Assembly (NCBI GenBank): GCA_029378245.1
Contig: JARKIF010000114.1
Coordinates: 1-64,000, forward strand
DNA: 64,000 nucleotides
Direction: 5' to 3'
From: Roridomyces roridus
Lineage: Eukaryota; Basidiomycota; Agaricomycetes; Agaricales; Mycenaceae
The notes below the pieces were generated by a model. It had not been told where the DNA came from. It saw nothing but the letters and a program-made list of their open reading frames with translations, and searched no databases. Numbering within the stretch: the first letter of the stretch is position 1; each line of letters begins with the position of its first letter. Positions 27,679 through 38,735 of the stretch are shown here, in pieces. A program made the translations under genes and the position numbers.

Positions 27679-28513
27679 CTACGCCCGGGCGGCCTCGATC
27701 CGCTTGCGGGCCACCTGTCGCCGGTTGAGGCCAGTGAGGGAGACGGAGGCTGAAATGTCATTGAGACTTGAGATATCAGGATATTTGGGTGAAGAAATCA
27801 CCTTTGTCGGTGGCCTTCTCCACTTCTACTTCACTGGCGGCCAGAATGATTTCGACGTGTGTGGGGTGTCCCTGGTAAGGGTTGATGCGACCGTGGGCAC
27901 GGTACGTGCGGCGACGCGTTTTCTGTATCCGGTCAGTGTGGATTACAAAGTTGAGGATGAAAACGCACGGGGGCTTGCTGAACAACGATGTTCTTGATGA
28001 TGAGGTCCTCCAACTCAATGTTTTTAGCATCGGCGTTGGACTCGGCGTTTTTCAGCAGACGGAGCATGAATTTGACGGATTTTTCGGGCCAGCGACCCTG
28101 GGTCGTCTTGAACTCCTTCGCCTGGCTAGCACGTCCGACACCACCAGAGAACCGCCGGAAAGGGATGATCTGCTTGTGCTCCTTGACGTTGGAGAGGTAG
28201 GTGTAGGCTTTGGTGAGCTTCAGGCCTGTGCACTCGGTTAGCAATTGTACAATTATGGAGTGGCAAGATGAATATGAGACGAACCAGTGAGAGCTGCGGC
28301 GACCTCACGCATGTTCTTGAAGTGGGTGCGGAGGTACTCGCCCCGAGCGCGCGAGGCTGCATCAAGTCAATAATTTTGCACAGGCGAAGATTGAGGTGAA
28401 AATTCACTCGTCTCGGGGTTTGTGGCATGGGCGGCACCTGCGTAACGAACTGTACGGGTAGCATGTCAGTCTTGGGGAGCGGCAGCGGGGAGCGTCGCAG
28501 AACACACACCCAT
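27679..28513 (-). CDS. RPL17: 60S ribosomal protein L17 (uL22)
   Basis: It starts [15 protein letters not shown] across a first intron placed after the first base of codon 2, a common pattern in fungal ribosomal protein genes. It continues [107 protein letters not shown] and ends [15 protein letters not shown]. Five introns, all clean. Full length, about 180 residues. It is part of the large cytosolic ribosomal subunit near the peptide exit tunnel. Confidence 0.97.
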
Positions 28514-28626
28514 CGTTGAGTCTTGAGGAGGAGGTCTGGAATTCGTGTTCTGCCGAACGGCACCGGTAGACAACTAGTCAGTTTCTACTCAGATTCCTAG
28601 TCACGTGCTCTCAGTCGGTTGCGGCA

Positions 28627-28662
28627 ATCATCACCATCACCATCACCATCACCATCATCATT
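28627..28662 (+). repeat. CAT/CAC microsatellite
   Basis: About 36 bases of (atc acc)-type trinucleotide repeat in the intergenic region between RPL17 and RICTOR. There is no gene on it. It is a likely length polymorphism. Confidence 0.9.
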
Positions 28663-29004
28663 ATACTAATAGTTTGATTTCGCCGTACCTGGCCTGTGAG
28701 GCTACGCGGTAGTACTCTAGCTGAGCTAGCGAGTGTATGTAGTCTTGGAGTGGGTTTCATCTTTTGAGGAGAAGAAAAAGCTGGAAATGCATCGTAAGCA
28801 GGATGACATTCAGGCTAGTGCCAACTTGGTGCTAACCGTACCCGAAGACTTGCATTAACCATTTTAATAGTTTATTCGTAACACGACGTCGCGCTCATAG
28901 TCATTGTGCGCCACGACGACCAGATCGTCTTCCACAGCGAACCAACCGAGTCGGCTGACGGCCACGTGACACTGCATCTCAACGCTTGAGCAGGTCTTCG
29001 CGTT

Positions 29005-32000
29005 ATGCCCTCGTATCTCGCACCATCCTCCGGCTCCTCCTACACCATCGTCAATAATTCTCCAACTGACCACCCCGATGACTCTGTCGACACCGATCAG
29101 CGATCTCCCGCCGAGCAGGTCCGCTTCTCCTCCCCGTAGCTGGACCTCTGTCTTATCCCTGTCAGCTCGTCGACCTCAATGAAATGCTGCTGGTTCAAAA
29201 CAGAATCAAGGAGGGAGCCCGGAACTTTCTCAACATTCCCAATGTTGCAGTGCGTCGTGTGCCCCACTCCTCTCACCATCATTGACACCTGGCCAAGGAT
29301 GACCTTCGCGAAAAGGTCGTGGAGGAGCTCAACATGGCTCAGAGCAAGATCGACGCCATTAACAAGCGCATCGAAATACGTCCGCAGTCTGTCATTCGTC
29401 TTGTGCCCTGCTTAAATATCTGCAGAGACCAAGGCCAAGACCCCCAGCGTTTCGGGATCGACACGCCGCAGGTTTGTAGCCAACCAGTCCGCCAAACCGA
29501 AAGAGGATACGGATGAGAAGAGTGCGTCGGGGAATAACTACTAGTTGCTGTTTTGTCCAACCCATTCTAGGTGGAGACGACTTTCGCACCGCGCTGTCCA
29601 ATGCTTCATCTTGTATCGCATCTCTGGCCGCCCTTTCTCGTCCAAATCCCTCCTCCCCCTCTTCCCCGGCTCCAGTGTTCCCCAGTTCCGCGGACACCGA
29701 TCGCCAACGCGTCGAGTTGATGACCAAACTCGTCGCGATTATTCAACGGAATATGCGGGTTCGGTATGAGGTTAATCTCCCGGATGTCATGCGAGCGTGC
29801 GTTCTCGTCTCCACTTGTACTCACCTGCTTATGCCGCACCAGAGTCATCCCAGCCTTGGCCGACAAAGCCTCTCAGAAATGTCGGGCCACCGCATATCGT
29901 TTAATACGGCATATGCTCATCGACGCCGACTCCATAAAGCGGATCGGGGAACAGACGCTGGATTGGTACATTATCAGATCACTGACTCGAGACAACAAGT
30001 TCGTCATGGAGAAGGAGCAAGTTATCAAACTCATTCGCACCGTGGTGGAAGTCGGCACAGTCCGAAACGACTCTGGCGGGTCTACTGGTTCTAGAAAGGT
30101 GCCTCTCTCGGGTGCTGTGATGCGCGCCTTTGTCGCTGTGGCGGAGCACACGGAGGATCCCTTCCGGTCTATTTGTATACAGACGTTGGCTGAGATACGT
30201 GAGTCGCAGTTACTTCAGATCTTGCATTCATTCAACGGGATTAGTGGTGATTGACACTGACCTGGTGGCGCGAACGGGCGGTATACGATTTCTGCTCCAC
30301 GCGCTCGGTGAAGGGCCGCTTGAGATTGCACCCTTGTTGGCTTCGGCGTTCTTGCATATCGTCGATTCACCGAGGACACGGGGGTACCTGCAAGTCGGTG
30401 CGGATCTCGAGATGGCGTTCTCGGCTGTAACGGACGCGTATGGCAAGGGACCTGATCATGCTGACCGGATGAGAGGTTGTACGAAGGTTATCCAGCTGAT
30501 GTTACGCTCTTGGAGTGGTGAGTTTTGGAGCACTCTACAATGGGGTTTTGATTGAGGATTTCCAGGCTTGATGTATTTCTGCATGGATAATATGCGAGCG
30601 ATACGGTCTTTGATCGACACGCTCCGCATCCCTTCGTTGGACACAAGGGTGTGTTTCTTCTCTTCTTCTCTTCTTTCGCTTATTAATTCCAGGAAATAAT
30701 ACTGGACATGTTCTTCGATCTTCTGAACATCAAGACGCCGGAATGGTACAAGACTTTCCTCGACGGTCGACGCCTCACGAGTATGTACTTTATCTATTAC
30801 CACAGCCCTTTGCGAATCATTTCCAGTGTATCGCAAAACACGGGGAACGAACGAACCAAGGCCCACAAGCGAGCAGCCACATCCTGAGCGTGCGCATCAG
30901 AAACTGAAGCTCACGGATCAATACATCGCGCTGATGGTGATGGTATTTACCAATGCTGGTCTGCTTGATGTACGTCTCCGTAGAGTGTCCTTCAAGTTTG
31001 GTCTAAATTCTCCACAGGCTCTGACGGGTATGTTGGAGGAGTCGACCTCCGGCTCGAATCTTTCGCGCAAGGCGACGCTACTTATGGCGGAGGTGCTGCA
31101 GATGGCAAACAGGGTTTTGCCGTTGAGTGTGGCTTCTCAGATTCAGGTGAGTGTAGGTTCTTTGATGGCTCGGTTCACGTGCTTATATCGTAGACTATTC
31201 CGAGGATTTTTTCCATGGCGTCTAATTACACTGACGGAGAGCATCGTATTGTGGGCACTACGGCCATGTCGGCTATTGACAGCTTTAACCGCAACCACAC
31301 CCGGTTGGAGCCGAATACATTGAAGGGGTCTCGTCCTAGGTTTCTATCTCAAAGCTGTTACTTTTGCGTGTCAACTGATCTGGGTATAGAGCCAACTCGG
31401 CGGAAGACGCGATCCGGCGTGGACAGCGGCAGGTGGAACAGGTCAAGCTGAAAATGAGCATGCAGATGGACGACAAGACGTTCCAAGCCTCGCTACTTGA
31501 GACGCAGGTGATAGTCACCAAGGACTATAACGTGTGGAAGTTCGACTTGTTACAAGAGCTTATTGAAGGGCCGTTGCTGAATCCAAAGAGGCTGGAGGAG
31601 GCTATCAAGGTGTCGAGGTTTATGCGCCGGCTGATGGTCTTCTTCCATCCGTTTGGAAGCGGGATGAGGTTTTGTGAATTGCCGAAGACCAAGGTGTGTT
31701 CTTTGTACATGTTTACGCCGGATTCTGAGTATTTGTTCAGGCGAATCACCGATGGCTGAAGCTGGGTTGCTCTTTGTTGACGACCCTCACGGCTAGTCCT
31801 GATGGTGTGCGGTATCTGTCTACGGAGGATCCCTTCCTGCCGCAGATTATGAAGTGTTTTGCACAGCTTGATCCAGTGCGTTTTTGCCCGACATTTGTGC
31901 AGAATTCCTGACTTATCTCTCAAGTCAAATGCTGCGCTCGACTCTGATCCCATGTTCTCCAAGAAACGGGTTGCTGACCGGATGACTTATGGGTATCTCG

Positions 32001-34046
32001 TTATGCTTGGGACGCTCAGCAAGACAAAGGAGGGCATTGAGTATGTATGCACGATGTGCTTTCCCCTCAGAACTGACATGAACTTTGAAGACTTTTACAA
32101 AAGTTCAAAATCTTCACTGCGTTTTATCATCTGTCCGAGCTCAAAAACCGGGAGGATTTGGTCAGGGAAATCATCGAGAACCTCGACTATAATATGTATG
32201 CAGCTTTTCATTCTGGCGAACGTCTACTCAACTTGGCGTAGTGATGGGCATTCCCGGATCGTCTTGTCCAAGACACTGACGTCCAGTTTCCCTGTATGTC
32301 GTTTCTAGGATTACCGGACTCGAGGCTCACGCTTGCTAGCATATTCGGCTCTTTGCGACCCGCCATTTAGGCGATATGATTCGTTCATCTCCTACCGCCA
32401 ACGCATGGACTCTACGGCTTCTTCTTACTCAGTTGTATGATCCCGAACCCCACGTCTGCGAGTTGGCGGTGACGTATCTGCGGGATGTGTGCGAGTCGAA
32501 GGATATTCTCCAATTGGTTGTTGAGATGCAGCCGACGATGGATCACCTTGGGGAGATTGGACATCCGCTCCTTTTGAAGTAATAGTTTGCTTCCAAAGTC
32601 TGATGGCTCCTCACTGAATATTTTACAGATTTATATCCACTCCTGTTGGCTTCCGGTATCTCTACGACGTTGGATACGTTTCACGAGAGATGGATATCTG
32701 GTTCCATGTCGGTATACATTTGCGCTTGACGCCATCTGTGCTAAATGTTGGGACAGGAACGCAATATCTACTATGTCGTCCAAGTCGAGGTCTTTCTCGC
32801 CAAGGTTTTCAGTAACCTAGGCATACCAGACGGTGATGACAACCTGTGCGTCTCTATCTTGACATACGGATTTTTTGACTGATAATCCACCAGTGCATTC
32901 GAAGGAACTGTTCCCCCACATTTCTACGGAGAAATGGCCAAAACGGATCTCGGATGTCAAATCTTGCAGGAGAAGGGCCATTTCGCCGAGTTTGCCGAGT
33001 TTATACGGCGCCACAGCGACGAAAATGAAGATCCCGAGCTCATTCTCAAGTTGAAGAGCATTTTATGGGTCGTAGTATGTACTTGTTTACACTGATGCTC
33101 CCCTTACTGATCAATTCCAGGGCAATATCGGCGCAACTGAGGGTGGTCTTCCTTTCTTGGAAGAGGAAGAAATCATTCCGACTGTGCTGGATATTGCGCA
33201 GAACTCGCAGATACCCTCCGTTCGCGGGTATGTCTCGAGTATTCTCCATGAACTTTTAATTGACTGTACTTCAGCACGTGCTTCTTTGTACTTGGTCTCA
33301 TATCTTCCACCTCTCAGGGTGCGGAGATTCTGGATGACTACCACTGGGAGGCTACCCTTTCTCCACTGGGCTTACCAACGGGCCTTTGCGTGCCTGTCGA
33401 CTTGGACGTGTTCATATCTGTTCGTTACTTTTGTTCGTGTTATTGGCCAGGTCTAAAAGATGCGCGTCAGCTTCCACCTTGGACGCAAAGACTTCCTGAT
33501 AAATCTGAATCGAGGTTAATGCCTCCGACGTCCCAGACGGAACTGGATGTCATTACTGCCATCCACAACCTTGCCAACACAGTTATTGCCAATGCTGCTT
33601 CTCGTTCACTGGCAAGGTGGGCATTTTGTATTTGACCTATACGCCGACTAAATCACTGCAGAATGAAATCCAGGCCAGAGTTCAAGTCCATCTTTGCATC
33701 ACCGACCATGTTCTTCCGAGCTCTTCACACCGTGTCCACGCAGAGGTACAGATTGCCTGTGCGTCGATACATTCTGGACCTCTTCACCATCGAGCTGGAC
33801 GCCGATGTCGTCGCTGCAATATCGGAGGCTGCGAAAAGTCTCAAAGCTCATCCTTCGTTCAAACCATCCAGGGAATCCAACCGTGTCAGTATGTTTGGCC
33901 CCCTGGGAAGACCGAGACGGTCATCAGAAAGCGATGATGACGAGGGCGAGTTGGATGCTGACGATGAGCCTCCTAATCCTCCAGCTGGCGAGCAGCCAGT
34001 TATAAGCCTACGGCCAGTCACCCGTACCGTTGGTTTTGATGTTTGA
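29005..34046 (+). CDS. TORC2 subunit Rictor (Avo3/Ste20 family)
   Basis: Rictor is the defining scaffold subunit of TOR complex 2 at the plasma membrane. It starts MPSYLAPSSGSSYTIVNNSP, then an HR1-like coiled coil (LNEMLLVQNRIKEGARNFL, EELNMAQSKIDAINKRIE). The Rictor N-terminal armadillo region follows: YRLIRHMLIDADSIKRI, LDWYIIRSLTRDNKFVMEK, ASAFLHIVDSPRTRGYLQV, DAYGKGPDHADRMRGC. Then come a middle region (RTYG-type block KRVADRMTYGYLVMLGTLS), HSRIVLSKTLTSSF, HIRLFATRHLGDMI and FISTPVGFRYLYDVGYV. A C-terminal block reads MKSRPEFKSIFASPTMFF and RYRLPVRRYILDLFTIELD, with an acidic tail. About 24 introns join cleanly. About 1,300 residues. Confidence 0.94.
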
Positions 34047-34269
34047 TTTTGCTGTGTTTTTGGGCTTGACCCCTATACGCTGTACGCTGTATCCTATGTA
34101 CTACTCACGGACTCGGACTACTTTATTATATTATACCACATGTGTATTCTACATTTCTTCACTGTTGTCATTTGGAGCGTTTTGATTCGTCAAATCTTGC
34201 GAGAAATTACAGTGACTGCATACAGTATCCGGGAACATAAATCCAGAGTCCAACTTGAATGATCTAACT

Positions 34270-36690
34270 CTAAGCGTCCTTCGTTATCCTCGATATCTCT
34301 TGCATTCCCTCGTCGTGATCCCAAAACCCGTCAAGTCCCTCGACAGGGTCCGTCGCTGCAGGTTTTTCCACCACCACATCCTCACCCTCGACGCTACGCC
34401 CGTTGACGCCAACGTCAAGGGCCACCGAGCCAACAACGTCCGTCAAGAACCGAGCTTTGACAGCGCGTTCATCTTGCTCCCGTTCGCGCACCTCTCCACT
34501 TGCATACCAAAGTGCCTTCTCCATCACGTGACGCACAATCGCACGCAATGCAATATATCCATGCGATGCAGCGAGTGCAATCAGCAATGCCCTCCCCAGT
34601 AACTCGCGCGTCGCCGCACCACCGTCAACCTCGGCTGCTCCTGGGCCTTCTCCGACACCCGCAGCGGACATGATATGCTGGTGCACCTTGTCAAGTGGCG
34701 ATGCAGAAGGTGAGTTGCAGTAATTTTGAGCGCGCGGGCAGAAGAGGTACACCAGTGCAGAGTTGGTGAGAGCTGCGAGCCACGTGAGGAAGGAGAGCGC
34801 GTCAAGCCAAGGACCAATCGTGTCTGTGCGTATAGGGATCGGACGACGATTGTGTACAGTGATCTTGAACGCGTCTGAGCGAAGCTCGAAAAAGTTGTTG
34901 ATGAGGGCCATAGCTGAGTTGGGAGTCGGTAAATATTCGAGAAGATTCATATCAAGCGTACCTGGTGCAAGCGGCCAAATGGTAGACCAGAGGGCAACAT
35001 ATCCAAATTGGGTGACCATCTCGCTGTAGTCTTGGAAAGTGTCGTACTCGGGAAGGTTGACCTGAGACCCTCAGTTGACTTGAAAATCCAAAGGTTGATT
35101 ACTTACCTGTCGGCGTACATCCTCGAGGAATTCCCGTTCTTCCGCACCGCCCTTTTCCTTCTCATCCTCAAAGACTACTCGCTTCTTGCCCTTGCCGTTC
35201 CCATTGCTCCGTTTTGCCCGAATCGCCTCAACCCCACGTAGGACGTACGGGAGCCCAACCTCAACAAACGTGTTGACGACCTGATTCGTTACGGTGTACG
35301 CAAACATCTGATCTTTGAGACGGCCTGCGTTGAGTTTTTGCCCAGCGACACTGGTATCCAAGTTCCACATGCTCTGCGTCGGCACAGTACCGTTGATCTT
35401 GGAGTCTCCCGCGATATCTCCGACTACGGCGCCGCGGAAGAGCAGAACCTGAACAGCGCGCATGATGCCCTCGCCAAAGGGCACATAGACAAACGCGCTG
35501 AGGGCCAGACCCATGTATGCGACAAGCGCACTAAGTGCGAACGTCTTGAGAGTGAGGGATGCCGCATGTGACGACTGGTGCGCGTGGTTCTCCCATGCCG
35601 TGAATCTGGCTGCGACGCTGTGGTACACAGCCAGCAGCCTGGGGACGAGAGCCACAAAGAGAACCGTGGGGCTGAAGGAGATGAATTGATGCCCTGGCCC
35701 TGTGTAGAGTTGCGTGATGAATGCCTCGAACGCGAAGATGCCCGTCAAGATGGAGACGAGGACAGCCCCAAAAAGTGCGAGGACTGGCAGACTCGCGATC
35801 TGTCGCAATTCCCTCCTCCACCAGGGGAATCCTTCGATATATTGAGCCCGACGGCGCTCAACACGAGCGGAACCTCGGGTCCCGAAGCGCAGCGAAAGGA
35901 TACGTTCCCGAATACGCCACCATTCGACGTACACCACGGACCACAGCAGAATCAGTATAGAGTATATCGGCGAGTAGGGGCTGCCAAAGAGATAGAAGAG
36001 TACACCGAGAACAGCTGGGAAAAGGAGGGCCTAACAGTTGTGAGTAAAGAATTGAACGCTTCTGAATAATATTACCTGCGAATAAGAGTGCAAAAAAGAA
36101 AAGTACATTGCTACAGCGTCACCAAAGTTTTCTCTGAGGCGTTCCTGTTTGACTGAGACGAAACGGCTCGTGGTCCACGCATGTATCCAGCGCTCATTGA
36201 ATTCGCGGTCATGGAGCGCCATGATGGACTCTACGAGATCATAGTCGGGAGAATCGGGGGAGATTCCCAGCCCGCCGTCAGAAGGCATGGAAGTGACGAA
36301 ACCATGGACAAGACGAATGCGGTCTGCAGGCGAGAGCAGTGGCTGCAGGTCTTCCTCCCCCTTCAACGGCGTGGTAGGCAGGCCAGAGAGAAAGTCGGAA
36401 TGGCTGCAGGAGTTCAAGTGAACGAAATGGTTGCATAATGACGCAGCTCACCGTTCGCGTTTTATTAGTGCCTTGACTTTTGCCGTAGGACACGAGACAA
36501 ACACGAGAAGGTGCCCAAGTGATTCTCCTCTCCTTCCAACTGCCTTGAGACCTGCGTCGGATAAAGTCTTGATGAGTCGAGAATACTGCTCCTCTGCCTT
36601 ACGCGCGTCGTTCAACGCCTCCTGTTTCCGGACACTGGCTTTGCGGGACGCGCGAAAGGCGACGACTAGATCGACCTCGGGGAGAGGCAT
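34270..36690 (-). CDS. IST2: TMEM16/anoctamin family scramblase or channel (Ist2-like)
   Basis: Fungal TMEM16 proteins scramble lipids and can tether ER to plasma membrane. The protein starts MPLPEVDLVVAFRASRK (ATG at 36690) and has a cytosolic N-terminal domain. A multi-pass core follows: ALLFPAVLGVLFYLFGSPY, YSILILLWSVVYVEWWRIRE, LPVLALFGAVLVSILTGIF, SFSPTVLFVALVPRLLAVYH, FALSALVAYMGLALSAFVYV, DQMFAYTVTNQVVNTFVEVG, DTFQDYSEMVTQFGYVALWS, AMALINNFFELRSDAFKI and LSFLTWLAALTNSALVYLF. EMVTQFGYV and NNFFELRSDAFK are family hallmarks. Five introns; about 725 residues, like the compact Aspergillus and Nectria proteins and without the long basic tail of yeast Ist2. The C-terminal part is acidic. Confidence 0.93.
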
Positions 36691-36892
36691 TGGCAAGAGG
36701 CAAGGGAGATGGCTCCAATGAAGGCAGGATGATGTATTGGCTGCCAACGCGTGGGCGGCTTTTCCCTTTTGGGCGTCTCTTTGATCGAGCTCTCCCTCTA
36801 CGTCAGACGTGGCCTCAACTGAGCCTCGCTCAGAATACTCGTGCTACTACTAAGTACAATGGGTTCAATTGTCGCAATATCCTCCCACACTT

Positions 36893-37564
36893 TCAATTTC
36901 TCTTGCTTTTGTAACTTGGTGGCGGCCTGGACGTATACCAACTGGCATCCCGCAACTTGTTCTGCATCTCAAGTTCATGGATCCGTGCCCGCAGGCTTGC
37001 GACCAATTCCGACTCGGCGTTCGCACTGCTACCTGCTTCAGCTTCCGGCATTAATCTTGCCTCTCCTGTCGAATCTGCAAGACTGACGACCGTCAGTCTG
37101 TTGCCTCCCACCCAAAGCCCGCCTTGCATTCTTGTGTCATTGGGAGCGATCGGCGTGGGGGGTATGCTGGGAAACTGGGTGTGCAGGAGAGGCGTTGGTG
37201 GGTTGATAGCGACTTGGACGAATTCATCTGAGATCGAAGAATCCGGTGTTGCAGGTAGCTGCTTGCTCTCCGTGTCGTCGAAGATTTCAATCGACTGTTC
37301 TCGGCGGCTAGATGCGCCCTGCTTCTCGGGAAGAGGTAACTTTTCCCAGCTACGGTCCCTGCTGCTTCGCCGCCGAGCGAGCAGGACTGCGACGACTGCG
37401 ATTTCGGCAACGAAGCAGACAGCAATGACTGTAGCAGCAATGATCACAGTTTGGACGATCCTTGTATTTTCTCAGCGGTGTAAAAGGAGTGCTAGATCGA
37501 GCACGCACCTTTCTTTATTCGCGCAGGTCCCCCCTGTAGCCCCAGAGAATGAAATGCTTGCCAT
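36893..37564 (-). CDS. Single-pass membrane protein with PPSY motif
   Basis: It starts MASISFSGATGGTCANKE, one intron, then one long hydrophobic helix (VIIAATVIAVCFVAEIAVV followed by AVLLARRR). The basic RRR after the helix puts the long tail in the cytosol. The tail carries PATPDSSISDE, a short coiled coil ending SLRARIHELEMQNKLRD, and the C-terminal RPPPSYKSKRN. PPSY is a PPxY motif for WW domains of Rsp5-type ligases, and the C-terminal position resembles Rsp5 adaptors and cargo. I do not recognise the family. About 210 residues. Its start is about 190 bases from that of NDUFS4, in divergent orientation. Confidence 0.75.
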
Positions 37565-37755
37565 GGAATAACAGTGCGACCAGCACAGCGGGGAAAGAAA
37601 TTACGGTAATCGACTGAGATGAAAGAGCTAAATACCGTGTCCCAAGACATCAGTAGCAGTGCCACTGCCTCGAGAAGATAGAAAGATAGAAAGGCAGATT
37701 AAATTTCCTTTTTGGGATGCCGGAGTAGATTGATTGTTCTTGCTTCACTACCACC

Positions 37756-38468
37756 ATGATGCTCGCTCGCAGGCAGCTAGTCCCTCTAGTTCGCCGAGTC
37801 GCACCCTCTATTTCGAGTCGTTCCATCGCATCCGATGCTGTTTCCCCGGCTCAGTCTGTTGCTGCTACCACACCGACGGATGTCGTTCCCGTCGCGGGTA
37901 CCGAGCTCTTGACCGCGGAGGTTATCAGCGGTGCTCCCTGTGCGCATCGGCCCTTTATTCGTCGTGTCCTTGGCCTTACCTGTCCGTCAGCTGAGCTGCG
38001 TCATCGCGCCGTCCGTGTCTATCAGCCGACACGAAACACCATGCAGAGCGGCGGAGCAAAGGGTGAACGGTGGAGAATTGACTTTGATATCCTTCAAGGC
38101 GGAGGTCGCTGGGAGAATCCGCTCATGGGCTACGCTAGCTCGTGCGTATGATGCTTGTTCATTCTCGTCTGCGTGCTGATCCACCCAGTGCCGACTATAT
38201 GCAGGGAACTCGTGTCACCTTCAAGTCCCAAGAGGATGCCATTAATTTTGCAAAGCAACAGGGTAAGCAACCCTGTAATCTGAGTGTCTCGAACCCTCAT
38301 AACTTTTGTAGGATGGGACTACTACGTGTGGGTTATTCGCATTGTACGCCTCGCCCCGCTCACCGTCTTGTCAGACAACAACCCACGGTCAAGAGGATAC
38401 CACCCAAGAACTACAGCGACAACTACCTTTATCGCCCCAACAAACTCCGTATCTGCAAGACCAAATAA
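37756..38468 (+). CDS. NDUFS4: Complex I 18-kDa accessory subunit (NDUFS4)
   Basis: It is an accessory subunit of mitochondrial NADH:ubiquinone oxidoreductase. It starts MMLARRQLVPLVRRVAPSIS, an Arg/Ser-rich presequence. The body is the family core: ELRHRAVRVYQPTRNTMQSG, ERWRIDFDILQGGGRWENP, LMGYASS, ADYMQGTRVTFKSQEDAINF, GWDYYV, then QQPTVKRIPPKNYSDNYLY and the end RPNKLRICKTK. Four introns fit without breaks. About 170 residues, normal for the family. Confidence 0.95.
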
Positions 38469-38735
38469 GCAATGGTCAGGGGTCCTTGGGTTGTTACATC
38501 GTAGAATACGAATATTCTCGCCCACTGTATTCCGAGCTATCCTATATTTTTTTCAAGAGAGCGCGGACTGTCAGTGTGAGGAGCCTACATGACGCGCGAT
38601 CACTCTCTCCCAATTTGGTTTGCTTCTTTGCGCACGAACCCACTCCTCCGAGCCGCTCGAGGAGTCGCCTCGGCATATATGATCCCTTGCCCCGCCTTCT
38701 CAGTCTCACCATCGTAACCCCACTTCCTCGCTATC

